Part shown: positions 43,231 to 53,160 of the stretch, in pieces | Numbering within the stretch: position 1 is the first letter of the stretch | Layout: every line of letters begins with the position of its first letter | The notes under the pieces: model-generated | What the model saw: only the letters and a program-made list of their open reading frames with translations | Database searches by the model: none | What the model was told of the DNA's origin: nothing | Position numbers and translations under genes: made by a program | NCBI GenBank assembly: GCA_026398895.1 | Contig: JAPLRZ010000056.1 | Coordinates: 1-62,603, forward strand | DNA from: Methylococcales bacterium | Lineage (GTDB): Bacteria > Pseudomonadota > Gammaproteobacteria > Methylococcales > Methylomonadaceae | DNA length: 62,603 nt | Reading direction: 5' to 3'

Positions 43231-43358
43231 TTAAACCACATCCATTTAGAAACCAATAGTTTTAGGTTAAAGCGTTCGTGCTGAGCTTGTCGAAGCATGA
43301 GTGGCTTAACCAATCAGGACGCACTAAAAACTATGGGGTTCAATGTGGACGGGGTTTA
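43231..43358. repeat. MITE-like repeat, copy B (right of cytochrome c4)
   Basis: Same family and orientation as 42409-42533. Inverted ends: TTAAACCACATCCATTTAG with CCAATAGTTTTAG at the left; CTAAAAACTATGGGG with GTGGACGGGGTTTA at the right. The centre, GTGCTGAGCTTGTCGAAGC, is shared with the repeat at 7541-7609. Confidence 0.75.
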
Positions 43359-43458
43359 GAGATTGATAGTTAAGTAAGAATACCGTAAAAATAAAATATC
43401 GGGTATCCCTTTATTTTACATTTTTATATAGCTGCTTAGTGTCATCATGAGAATTATT

Positions 43459-43472
43459 GAACACGCGTGTTC
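43459..43472. promoter_or_regulatory. Perfect palindrome upstream of pheS
   Basis: GAACACGCGTGTTC, a perfect 14-bp palindrome 66 bp before the pheS start. Could be an operator; no known regulator is named. No pheST leader-peptide attenuator was seen. Confidence 0.3.
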
Positions 43473-43519
43473 TGTGACGCTCATTTTGCAATCTCATGAT
43501 AAAATTACCAGCTTTTTAA

Positions 43520-44557
<1,038 letters not shown>

Positions 44558-44591
44558 TTATTCGCTTGGGGGGAGCTTTTGCGAACCCCAT

Positions 44592-45229
44592 TTACCGCGT
44601 TATCAACGCCGCCAGTTCAGCCTGTAAACCTTGTTCTAGTTCAGCAAAATAATCATCCTTGCTGGTAATAGTCTGCATACACAGATAGGTTTCATCGGCT
44701 TGCAGACGTTGAATATCGGCTTCTAACGCAGCAATGCGTTCGCGTAAGGCGGCGCAATGCTTTTGTAATATCGCTTTGTCAGTAATGCTATCGGAAGCTG
44801 TGCTTAAGATCGTCCCCGTTTCCAGCGAGTGCAAAATATCCAGAACACGCTGTAAATCTTGGCGGCGATACGCGGCTTTGAGTTGCTGTTGTTGTTCTGG
44901 CGTTAACGTCTGTGGCGTGTCCTTGGTTTGTTGCTGGTAACTGGGTTCAAAGTTCTCATAATCCTGTTGGGCTTCTTGCTGTTCGGCGGTGTCATGACTA
45001 AACAATTCAGCGCGTTTTTTCTTGTGGCTTCAATCAAGCTGCCTAAACGCTGCATATACTCGCTGTTGAATTCATTGATTTGCCGTTCCAAGTCCGCTTG
45101 GGTGTCGGTTTTGTCATTCAGGCGATTTTCCAACAGCTTCAATTCCAGCTTTAGCCCTTGAATCTGTGGGTCTTGAAACACCATCACGCCGCTGTTTTCG
45201 TGTTTATACTGCTCAATCACACAAATCAC
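44592..45229 (-). pseudogene. Broken coiled-coil gene, probably a J-domain protein that lost its J domain
   Basis: Two overlapping frames form one protein of about 210 aa if a -1 shift occurs at the A-run (plus-strand GTTTTTT at 45014-45020, read A AAA AAC). The first part ends LGSLIEATRK and the second continues KRAELFSHDTAEQQEAQQDY. It is highly charged and helical. The C-terminal part (YRRQDLQRVLDILHSLETG, ETYLCMQTITSKDDYFAELE) resembles the region that follows the J domain in some proteobacterial J-domain proteins. Here LTPEQQQQLKAAYRR runs straight into it, with no HPD core in between. An internal deletion plus a frameshift is the simplest reading. No in-frame start with a good ribosome site was found (GTG at 45229 or ATG at 45184). 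The heptamer could also support programmed shifting. Confidence 0.55.
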
Positions 45230-45562
45230 ATATTAGATTTGCTGCCAAATAACGCTAGAATAAGTAAAGATGCACTACAACAACAAACTTCCGAAAAAAA
45301 CGATGCTTAACTTGAATCGAATCGACAAAAAAGAAGGCTATGTCACTGTTAGTTGTTGAATTTTCATCTGGTATTTTTGTCAAAGTGTACAATTGAGAGA
45401 CTAATGGGAGAGCGAACATGAAAAGTGCCGAACACAGCAATTAAGCATTGCTGTTAGCAAGCTGGATCACCATCAACGCAAACGGCTGATGGACACATTG
45501 AGTAAACAAAGTGATGAAACGCGGGTTATCGAGGCGATTGAATCGCCAAACTCTCTGTCGCC
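45230..45562. other. Non-coding stretch with a possible gene remnant
   Basis: 333 bp. On the plus strand, ATG at 45418 begins MKSAEHSN and stops. One base out of frame (from about 45443) it continues LSIAVSKLDHHQRKRLMDTL and SKQSDETRVIEAIESP, which reads like protein but is broken and runs into the RND gene's 3' end. Nothing else is recognised. Confidence 0.3.
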
Positions 45563-48500
45563 TCATTTTTCTTCTGCCACTTCTTTAGCCATATTTCTAT
45601 TAATCAAAAAATAAACCACAGGAATCACCACCAACGAGAACAGTGTTGAGGCAACGATTCCAAAGATAAAGCTCCATGCCAATCCTGAAAAAATGGGATC
45701 AAGTACAATCATCATTGAACCCAATACTGCTGATGCCGCTGTTAAAAAGATGGGTTTTAGCCTAGTCGCACCTGCTTCAATGATGGCATCAGTAAGGCTA
45801 ATATCGGCTTGGTTACGGTAAATTTTTTCGATAAAATCAATTAGGATAATCGAGTTACGCACCACAATACCTGCCAGTGCAATCATGCCTATCATTGCGG
45901 TAGCGGTAAAATAAATCGGGGTCGGATACCCTGCAACGGTTTCAGTAAACAGATTAATAAACCAAAAACCAGGCATGATGCCTATTACGGTCAGAGGGAT
46001 AGCAATCATCATGATTAACGGCACTCCCAAAGAACCTGTTTGCCCAACCAGCAGGATATAAATCATCACCATTGCGGCGGCAAACGCCAGTCCTAAATCA
46101 CGAAACACATCTACGGTAATTTTCCATTCACCTTCACCCGCCATTTCTGCCGTGTATCCTACAGGTAGCGGTTGCTGTTTGAAACGGTCAAACAAATCTA
46201 AGATAGCTTCTACAGGGCTACGTCCCGCCATTTCAGCGGTAATGTATGCGACCCGTTGCAAATTTTTGTGATAGATTGTCTGGTTATAATGTTCATGACT
46301 GAAATGACCAATTTCACTGAGGCGTACCAAGTCACCTGTTACCGTTTTCATCGACAGTGCCAATAAATCCTGTTCAGAAGAGCGTGCCGCTCTTGGCAAT
46401 TGCAGTTGTATGGTCAGCGGTTGGCGTTCTTCCGCGCTATGAAGCAAACCCGCATTCCCACCCGCAACCGCCAGCCTTAACATAGTGGCAACTTGATTAC
46501 TGTTAATACCCAACAAGGCGGCTTTGTCATGATCGATGAGAAAATGCAGTTTATCCTGTTCGGCATCAACAAAATCATCAATATCGACCACGCCTTCGGT
46601 GTGTTCCATGTCTGTCCTGACACGATTGGCAACCTGAATAATATCTTTGTAACTGGCAGCTGGTGAACCATAAACTTCTGCAACCAGCGTAGATAGTACG
46701 GGAGGCCCTGGTGGCATTTCAATAATTTTGATATTTGCGCCATAGCGTTTTTCGATAGCTTTAATATCTGGTCGTATCCGTAAGGCGATGTCATGCGAAG
46801 ATTGTTGACGGCGGGTTTTGTCGATCAGTACGATACGAATATCGCCTTTATTAGCACCCTGCCTGAGATAGTAATGTCGCACCAAGCCATTAAAATCCAT
46901 CGGGGAAGCAAGTCCGACATAGCTTTGATAACTACTGACTTCGTTGACGGTAGCCAGATAACTGTTGAGCGCGGAAGCAACCTGATCTGTGGTTTCCAGT
47001 GATGTGCCTTTTGGCATATCAATCATTAACTGCAATTCATTTTTGTTGTCAAACGGCAATAATTTTAACGGCACAACCCGCGTTACTGCCATCATTGCCG
47101 AGGCGACAAAGGCTATAATCACCGCCAGCAAAAATAATCCTGCCCGCGTTTTGCTCGATAACAAAGGCGCGAGTATGAATTGATACATTTTGAAACCACG
47201 CGTTTGCTTTAAATCAAAAGTAACGCCATGATCTTTGCCATAATCACCTTTCAGCAAACGGTAACTTGCCCAAGGGGTAACGCTAAAGGCAATAACCAGC
47301 GACATTAGCATCGCAATCGGCACATTAAACGCCATTGGTGCCATATAAGGTCCCATCATGCCTGTGATAAAAAACATCGGCACAAACGATAAAATTACCG
47401 CAAAAGTTGCCAGAATGGTGGGTGGGCGAATTTCATTGACCGCGCTTAACAAGGCTTGCAACGGCGGCTCTTTACGCATTTTGTAATGTCGGTGGATATT
47501 TTCGACATCAACTATGGGATCATCCACCAGCAATCCTAACGCCAAAATAAGCGCGAACAAAGTGACGCGATTGATGGTGTAGCCAAAAATCAAATCACAT
47601 AGTAACGTGATTGCAAAGGTCATCGGCACTGCCAGCGAGACAATCAGCGATTCTTTAAAACCCAGAGTCAACGCCAGCAATACAATAATAGTTAAAATCG
47701 CAATGGATAGATGCTTAACCAGCTCGTTGACTTTATGGTCAGCAGTTTCACCATAGTTGCGGGTGACGGTCATTAACACATCATCTGGAATCAGTGTGCC
47801 TTTTAATTGTTCGGTCAACGCCAACACCTGTTCGGCAACGCTCACGGCATTACTGCCACGGCGTTTAGCGATAGCAAGTGTTGCCATGTCGCGTTCTTCA
47901 CCCGCAACGGGTAACAAACCGCTGGTTGCGCCGATTGTTTTCATATCCGCAACCGCTGAACCAAAACCAATGCGCGTATAGTCATTGGTATCAGCCGCAC
48001 CATCAATCACCTTAGCAACATCACGCAAGTGCAACAAGCGTCCATCGACATTTTTCAGCACGGTCGCACCGACTTGTTCAACATCTTTATAATATGAACC
48101 CGCTTCGAGTACGATTTCCTTGTTATTTGCGGTCAGTGTACCAACTGGTAGATTAATATTGCTTTGCGTCAATGCCTGTTGAAGTTCTAGCAGGCTTATT
48201 TTAGCCGCCTCTAATCGGGTAGTATCTGGATAAACCGAAATTCGTCGTGGCACAGCTCCAATTACCCAGCTTTTGCCGACATTATCAACACTACGCAAGC
48301 GTTCAATCAGTTCATCCGCTATTCGACGTAGTGCCATCGCATCTCTATCACTGTTGTGTGATGACAAACTTAGCAATACAATTGGCACATCATCTATTTC
48401 CACGGGCTTCACCAGCCAATCGGTAACGATGGACGGAATAATATTCTGGTTAGCCAGCAGTTTGTCGCGGGTTTTAATCAGACTGCTTTCTGCATTTTCA

Positions 48501-48826
48501 CCCACGAAAAAACGCACAGTAACGACTGCTTCGCCCGCTTGCGAAGCCGAATAAACAGTTTCCACGCCTTGGATTTGTTTGAGCAGTGCTTCCAGCGGTG
48601 TCGTGACTTGCTTCTCCACTTCTTCGCTGGACGCGCCTGGTGCTTGCACAAAAATATCCATCACGGGGACAATAATTTGCGGGTCTTCTTCGCGTGGTGT
48701 CAGTATCAATGCTACTGCACCCGCCAGTAGAGAAATGAGTAAAAACAACAGCGATAAATGCGAGGTGGTGAATAAGCGAACAATGCTAATAGTGAGACTG
48801 TCTTTTTGGCTATCGACTTGCTTCAT
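45563..48826 (-). CDS. RND-family efflux transporter, inner-membrane subunit
   Basis: A 1087-aa RND permease with twelve membrane helices in two repeats. It begins near LTPREEDPQIIVPVMDIFVQ with GASSEEVEKQVTTPLE, the profile of AcrB-like proteins of the CusA-distant 'PREEDP' group. The second helix block has LALGLLVDDPIVDVENIHRH, where the Asp pair of the proton relay is expected, and the C-terminal half has GMIALAGIVVRNSIILIDFIE. Substrates cannot be predicted. Its ATG overlaps the adaptor gene's stop by 4 bp. Last gene of a TolC-MFP-RND operon. Confidence 0.93.
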   Translation of the reverse strand: MKQVDSQKDSLTISIVRLFTTSHLSLLFLLISLLAGAVALILTPREEDPQIIVPVMDIFVQAPGASSEEVEKQVTTPLEALLKQIQGVETVYSASQAGEAVVTVRFFVGENAESSLIKTRDKLLANQNIIPSIVTDWLVKPVEIDDVPIVLLSLSSHNSDRDAMALRRIADELIERLRSVDNVGKSWVIGAVPRRISVYPDTTRLEAAKISLLELQQALTQSNINLPVGTLTANNKEIVLEAGSYYKDVEQVGATVLKNVDGRLLHLRDVAKVIDGAADTNDYTRIGFGSAVADMKTIGATSGLLPVAGEERDMATLAIAKRRGSNAVSVAEQVLALTEQLKGTLIPDDVLMTVTRNYGETADHKVNELVKHLSIAILTIIVLLALTLGFKESLIVSLAVPMTFAITLLCDLIFGYTINRVTLFALILALGLLVDDPIVDVENIHRHYKMRKEPPLQALLSAVNEIRPPTILATFAVILSFVPMFFITGMMGPYMAPMAFNVPIAMLMSLVIAFSVTPWASYRLLKGDYGKDHGVTFDLKQTRGFKMYQFILAPLLSSKTRAGLFLLAVIIAFVASAMMAVTRVVPLKLLPFDNKNELQLMIDMPKGTSLETTDQVASALNSYLATVNEVSSYQSYVGLASPMDFNGLVRHYYLRQGANKGDIRIVLIDKTRRQQSSHDIALRIRPDIKAIEKRYGANIKIIEMPPGPPVLSTLVAEVYGSPAASYKDIIQVANRVRTDMEHTEGVVDIDDFVDAEQDKLHFLIDHDKAALLGINSNQVATMLRLAVAGGNAGLLHSAEERQPLTIQLQLPRAARSSEQDLLALSMKTVTGDLVRLSEIGHFSHEHYNQTIYHKNLQRVAYITAEMAGRSPVEAILDLFDRFKQQPLPVGYTAEMAGEGEWKITVDVFRDLGLAFAAAMVMIYILLVGQTGSLGVPLIMMIAIPLTVIGIMPGFWFINLFTETVAGYPTPIYFTATAMIGMIALAGIVVRNSIILIDFIEKIYRNQADISLTDAIIEAGATRLKPIFLTAASAVLGSMMIVLDPIFSGLAWSFIFGIVASTLFSLVVIPVVYFLINRNMAKEVAEEK

Positions 48827-49917
48827 TGCGCCAACCCGCTTTCAAGCACAATGGTTTCATTTTCCTGTAAACCAGATAATACTTCCAGTTGATCGCCATA
48901 CTGTTTACCTGTGCGGATATGACGAATATGAAGCTGTTTATCTTCAAGTACCTTGACGGTTTCTAGTTGACCGTAATGCACGATTGCTGAGGCTGGAATC
49001 AACAAGGTTTGTTGTTCAGACTGACACGCCAATTCCAGCCATCCGAACTGACCTTGCTGTAAGCCGTTGGTAATTGGCAAACGAATTTTAATTTGTTGGC
49101 TGCGGGTTTGCGGGTCGATTTCAGGGGCGATTTCATCAACTGTACCTTTCAGGGTTTTCTGAATTGCATCAAACCGCACTGGTGTGTTCATACCCAATTC
49201 GATTTGAGATGTGCAATTATTAGTTATCGGCACTTCCAGACGTAAATCGTCTGGTTTTAGAAGCGTAATAACAGGCTGGTTAGTCATGCCCATATCGCCT
49301 GATTCTTGCAAGCGTTCACCGACTATACCGTCAAAAGGTGCGTATAGCACATTGTCGTTCAGTATCACTTTACTTTGCTGAGCAGTGCTTGCCGCCTGAT
49401 TAGCGATTGCTTGTGCTGCTTTGGCTTGCGATAACACCGCTTCATAATTTTGTCGAGTAGCCGCTTGCTTGCTGTATAAGCCACTAATACGTTTTTCTTC
49501 TATGTTCGCTTGGTTAGCTTGCACTTGAGCCGCACTATACGCGGCATTGGTAGCGTTATAAGCAGCGCGTAAATCACGGTCATCAAGACGCGCAATCACA
49601 TCACCTTTTTTAAGTTTGTCGCCTGAATGTACTAACACTTCAACAATGCGGGCGTTGAGTTTGGGGGCAATTTTAACCGTCAGCCGTGAGCGTATTATTC
49701 CCTGCCAAGATAAAGTATTAGCCGTTGCCTGTCTGCTAACTTTCACGGTTTGCACATTGTTGAGTAGTGGCTGTGTGTTGTTTGGTGTATTACCTGATTT
49801 GACCTTGCCACCACTCAGTAAACCAAGCGCGAACAAAATTACCAGTAACAACAGTATTATCGCAACCGTGGGTATCAACCATTTGTGGGTATTTATTACT
49901 GAACGAAGATCAATCAT
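48823..49917 (-). CDS. RND efflux periplasmic adaptor (HlyD/MFP family)
   Basis: A 364-aa membrane-fusion protein bridging the RND pump and its outer-membrane channel. Membrane anchor at about 13-35, then VKIAPKLNARIVEVLVHSGD (lipoyl half), a helical hairpin (100-170), NVLYAPFDGIVGERLQESGD (second lipoyl half) and a beta-barrel with RSQQIKIRLPI. The ATG at 49917 has AAGGA seven bases before; the longer reading frame to 50019 would lie inside the tolC-like gene. Confidence 0.92.
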   Translation of the reverse strand: MIDLRSVINTHKWLIPTVAIILLLLVILFALGLLSGGKVKSGNTPNNTQPLLNNVQTVKVSRQATANTLSWQGIIRSRLTVKIAPKLNARIVEVLVHSGDKLKKGDVIARLDDRDLRAAYNATNAAYSAAQVQANQANIEEKRISGLYSKQAATRQNYEAVLSQAKAAQAIANQAASTAQQSKVILNDNVLYAPFDGIVGERLQESGDMGMTNQPVITLLKPDDLRLEVPITNNCTSQIELGMNTPVRFDAIQKTLKGTVDEIAPEIDPQTRSQQIKIRLPITNGLQQGQFGWLELACQSEQQTLLIPASAIVHYGQLETVKVLEDKQLHIRHIRTGKQYGDQLEVLSGLQENETIVLESGLAQ

Positions 49918-49927
49918 AGTGATTCCT

Positions 49928-51262
49928 TTATTGCCAAAAGCCAATGGCTTGTTTGAGATCGGCTTCTGCTCGCAAGGCATCAAAACGGGCGTTGATTTGT
50001 CGTGTATTTGCTTTGTCACGCGCTACTTCTGCTTCGATATAACGAGTGACTGTTACCACACCTGCTTGACGCTGTTCATTGACTAGCCGTAAGGCTTCTT
50101 CAGCCGCTTGAACTGCAATTGCACTGACCTCTGCGCGACTTAATGCTTCCTGTAATTTGAGCTGGGCTGTTTTAAGCTGATTTTCAATCTGTAAGCGGGT
50201 TTGCCTCGTGCTTTCTTTAGCGGCAGTCAATTCATATTCAGTTTTTTTAATTTTTTCTGAAGTTGCAAAGCCTGAAAAAATGTCCATTTCCACGGTTACA
50301 CCAGCAGTCACATTATCATTATTGCCACTGTAATTCATATTCTTGCTATCGGCACCGTAGTTCACATACGCATTGGCTCTAGGTAAGTACGCACCTTTAG
50401 CGGCGGCAAGCTGTTTTTCGACGATTGCCACCCGTTTTTCAGCGGCTTTTAATTCGGGATGATTGCTCAGTGCCTGATTGAGTAAGTCGTTAAAATTCGT
50501 GGGATTACGCGGTAAGTTATTTTCAGGCTTCTCGTTAATCGCAAATTTTTCATTAATGGACAGCCCCAACAATATCTTCAACATATTTTGCGCCATTTCG
50601 ATGACATTGGCAGACTGAATTTCTGCCTCTTTTGCCTCAGCGAGTTGAACTTCCAAGGACAGCAAGTCGGATTTCAGCTCAGTACCCGCATCAAAACGAA
50701 TCTTAGCTTGTTTGAGTTCACCCTGTACCGCTTCAATTGAACGCTGACTGACCTTGTGAGCAGCAATCGCAGCTAACTCGCCATAATAAGCAGCGGTTAC
50801 GTTATTGAGAAGACGATTACGAGTAGCCGACTTTTCCAGTTCTGACGTTTCCACACCCAATTCTGCCGCCTGTTTGGCATAATAATCCTGCCCACCACGA
50901 AACAGCGAATAAGTTGCCGTTACTTGTGGACGGAAATCTTCTACACCCCCAGGATGATTAAAATCGATACCCGTGAAATTTAAGCGGCGTTCAGAGATAA
51001 GCATTGCAAATGCCTGTGCTGGATTATTGCTGTATTGATAAGACAAACTGGTTTTGATTTGCGGATAAAAACTAGCGAGAGCTTCACCAACAGACGCACG
51101 AGCCTGTTCTATACGCGCCTGCATAATATTCATATCAGGATTATTGTCCAATGCCATATCAGCAGCCTGTTCCAATGAGTAGCGCGGCGTTTCTGATTCA
51201 GCAATAGCATTTGATACCATCAATAACGCAGATAAAGTAAAGCAAAGAGTTGTATGTCGCAT
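49928..51262 (-). CDS. TolC-family outer-membrane efflux protein
   Basis: A 444-aa outer-membrane factor. Signal peptide 1-21 (LLMVSNAIA). Two repeats of the OEP helical/strand pattern are visible: LEQAADMALDNNPDMNIMQA, then PQIKTSLSYQYSNNP, and in the second half ALSNHPELKAAEKRVAIVEK. The C-terminus ends FDALRAEADLKQAIGFWQ as usual. First gene of the efflux operon; 10 bp before the adaptor start. Confidence 0.93.
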   Translation of the reverse strand: MRHTTLCFTLSALLMVSNAIAESETPRYSLEQAADMALDNNPDMNIMQARIEQARASVGEALASFYPQIKTSLSYQYSNNPAQAFAMLISERRLNFTGIDFNHPGGVEDFRPQVTATYSLFRGGQDYYAKQAAELGVETSELEKSATRNRLLNNVTAAYYGELAAIAAHKVSQRSIEAVQGELKQAKIRFDAGTELKSDLLSLEVQLAEAKEAEIQSANVIEMAQNMLKILLGLSINEKFAINEKPENNLPRNPTNFNDLLNQALSNHPELKAAEKRVAIVEKQLAAAKGAYLPRANAYVNYGADSKNMNYSGNNDNVTAGVTVEMDIFSGFATSEKIKKTEYELTAAKESTRQTRLQIENQLKTAQLKLQEALSRAEVSAIAVQAAEEALRLVNEQRQAGVVTVTRYIEAEVARDKANTRQINARFDALRAEADLKQAIGFWQ

Positions 51263-51263
51263 T

Positions 51264-51437
51264 TTAGGTACAAGGTTGTTGAAAAGAACGATGACTTTCG
51301 CTGTTACCCAGAATAAGCTTAAATTTTAAGACATATAATTTTGCTATTAAATAGGCTCTTTTTGGCAAAGGAATTTCTTTATCTAGGTGCTTATCAGGTA
51401 TTCGACCTATTTTTTTCTGGTTATCATTAAATTTCAT
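51264..51437 (-). CDS. Possible 57-aa basic protein between cydC and the efflux operon
   Basis: An ORF of 57 codons that starts inside the last codons of cydC (11-bp overlap) and stops one base before the tolC-like start codon. GGGGAG lies seven bases before its ATG. It reads MKFNDNQKKIGRIPDKHLDK at the start and is basic, with a central YLIAKLYVLKFKLILG stretch. Family unknown. The tight fit to both neighbours and good ribosome site favour a real gene and imply that cydC, this gene and the efflux operon are linked. It may also be a fortuitous frame in the promoter region. Confidence 0.4.
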   Translation of the reverse strand: MKFNDNQKKIGRIPDKHLDKEIPLPKRAYLIAKLYVLKFKLILGNSESHRSFQQPCT

Positions 51438-53094
51438 GCCTAAACTCCCCTTGCTTCATTTTATAAAGCACATCGACTAATTCCAAGCCTACGGCGCGAT
51501 GCGTCACCATCACCAGTGTTTTATCTTGAGCAAAACTCGCTAAAGTAGTCAATACGTCACGTTCTGTATCGGCATCCAAGCCTTCGGTAGGTTCATCCAA
51601 CAGTAATAGAGGGGGATTTTTAAGATATAAACGAGCTAATGCAATACGTCGCGCTTCACCGCCTGAGATTTTCGCGCCGCTTTCTCCTATCCAAGTATTT
51701 ATGCCATCGGGCAATCGTCCAATAAATTGAGTCAGTCCACCAAAGGTTATCGCTTCGTTGAGTTCCTTTTGAGTAGCGAGGGGTTTAGCTATTAATAGAT
51801 TGTCTTTAATGGTGGCAGCAAACAATTGACTACGTTGTGATAATACGCCAAAACAACTCAGTAATTCATCGTGATTAAGCTGATTAATTGCCACATCACC
51901 TAACAAAATTTCACCGTATTGAGGATCGTAATGACGGGTTAATAACTGCAACAGCGTGGTTTTACCTGAGCCACTCGCGCCAATAATGCCGATTTTTGCG
52001 CCGTGCGGAATAGTTAGACTGATGTTTTTTAACACTAGCTGTTGTGAATACCTAAAACTCACATTACACAAGTGTAAATCATAGCAACTTGGTAAGGCTT
52101 TAGTGGGACTGGCAATCTCAATAGTCGGTGTCAAAGTAGCTAGATGACGAACCCGCTGCGCGGCGGCTTGGGTTTTCCCCAGCATTTGCATGGCTTGCGG
52201 CAACGGTTGCACCAGTTCAAACGCGGCAATGACGCAAAATAACACGATGGCAATGTCCGCGCCTGACAGTCCACCTTCTTTATAACCCAGTGCGACTAGG
52301 ATTAACGCCACCAATAAAGCCAATTGTGATAGTAACAGCGTCAGTGCAGAGGACAGCGCGGTTAAGCGATTATTGTCAGCTTCGGTTTCAATCAGTCGTT
52401 CTGAGTTTTTTGCGAAACTGTCACTAAAGCGCGAGTAGGCTTGATTCGCTAATAAATCGGTCATGCCTTGTAATAATTCCAATTGTCGCAAACGTAAACT
52501 TGCCGACAGTGTGACGGTGGCTGCCGAGCTTTCTTTACCTAAACGATTGAATATCAGCGGAATCACTACCGAGGCGATTAACAACAATATGGCTGTGCTG
52601 AAACTGATAAGGGGATGGTATCCGTATAAAAACACCGTGACGGCAGTAATTCCAATCGCCGCAACTACCGCAGGAGCAATTAAACGTAAATACAGCGCGT
52701 CCAAGGCATCAATATCAGCGGTCATGCGGGTTAATAAATCACCGCTACGCGATTCAGCTAAGCGTCCTAAGGCTAATGGAATCAATTGGGCAAAAAACCA
52801 GACGCGAATTTCTGTTAATACACGAAACGTGGCTTCATGCGTCACCAAGCGTTCACCATAACGCCCCAGTGTCCGTGTTATCGCTAAAGCACGGATTTGT
52901 GCGGCGGGAAGCATAAAATTAAACAACAATATATCACCGCCTAAACCTGCAATAGCAGACGCGCTGATAAACCAGCCCGACAAGGTTAATAACGCGATAG
53001 TCGAAAATGCGGTTAATAATGCCAACACGATACCGCCCACTAACCACCAAGCGTGCGGCTTGAATAGGTGTAAGAAAAACCTTAAATCACTCAT
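51427..53094 (-). CDS. cydC: Cytochrome bd biogenesis ABC transporter CydC
   Basis: A 555-aa half-transporter. Six membrane helices (16-300, starting HLFKPHAWWLVGGIVLALLT and LSGWFISASAIAGL, the CydC hallmark) and an ABC domain with Walker A GASGSGKTTLL, Walker B LLLLDEPTEGLD and signature ISGGEARRIALARLYL. With CydD it exports cysteine/glutathione (and binds haem), needed for cytochrome bd assembly. Start at ATG 53094; a GTG four codons upstream is the alternative. A 34-bp hairpin repeat sits between cydD and cydC. Confidence 0.93.
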   Translation of the reverse strand: MSDLRFFLHLFKPHAWWLVGGIVLALLTAFSTIALLTLSGWFISASAIAGLGGDILLFNFMLPAAQIRALAITRTLGRYGERLVTHEATFRVLTEIRVWFFAQLIPLALGRLAESRSGDLLTRMTADIDALDALYLRLIAPAVVAAIGITAVTVFLYGYHPLISFSTAILLLIASVVIPLIFNRLGKESSAATVTLSASLRLRQLELLQGMTDLLANQAYSRFSDSFAKNSERLIETEADNNRLTALSSALTLLLSQLALLVALILVALGYKEGGLSGADIAIVLFCVIAAFELVQPLPQAMQMLGKTQAAAQRVRHLATLTPTIEIASPTKALPSCYDLHLCNVSFRYSQQLVLKNISLTIPHGAKIGIIGASGSGKTTLLQLLTRHYDPQYGEILLGDVAINQLNHDELLSCFGVLSQRSQLFAATIKDNLLIAKPLATQKELNEAITFGGLTQFIGRLPDGINTWIGESGAKISGGEARRIALARLYLKNPPLLLLDEPTEGLDADTERDVLTTLASFAQDKTLVMVTHRAVGLELVDVLYKMKQGEFRHEI

Positions 53095-53109
53095 TGCGTA
53101 AGTCACTTA

Positions 53110-53143
53110 ATGACTGCCAGTCCTTCAAAGGACTAGCAGTCAT
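53110..53143. repeat. 34-bp hairpin repeat between cydD and cydC
   Basis: ATGACTGCCAGTCC TTCAAA GGACTAGCAGTCAT: same family as 42556-42589, one arm mismatch. It lies 16 bases before the cydC start, where it could block or bind the ribosome site. Confidence 0.85.
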
Positions 53144-53160
53144 TCCTAAATTCAATTGAT

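Noticed and set aside
45014..45020. Confident call of programmed -1 frameshifting
   Set aside because: The heptamer is right, but the protein also lacks an internal domain and a good start, so decay or a sequencing error in the homopolymer is more likely.
45255..45440. 61-aa frame on the minus strand
   Set aside because: No ribosome site, odd composition, and lies in a stretch holding a broken remnant on the other strand.
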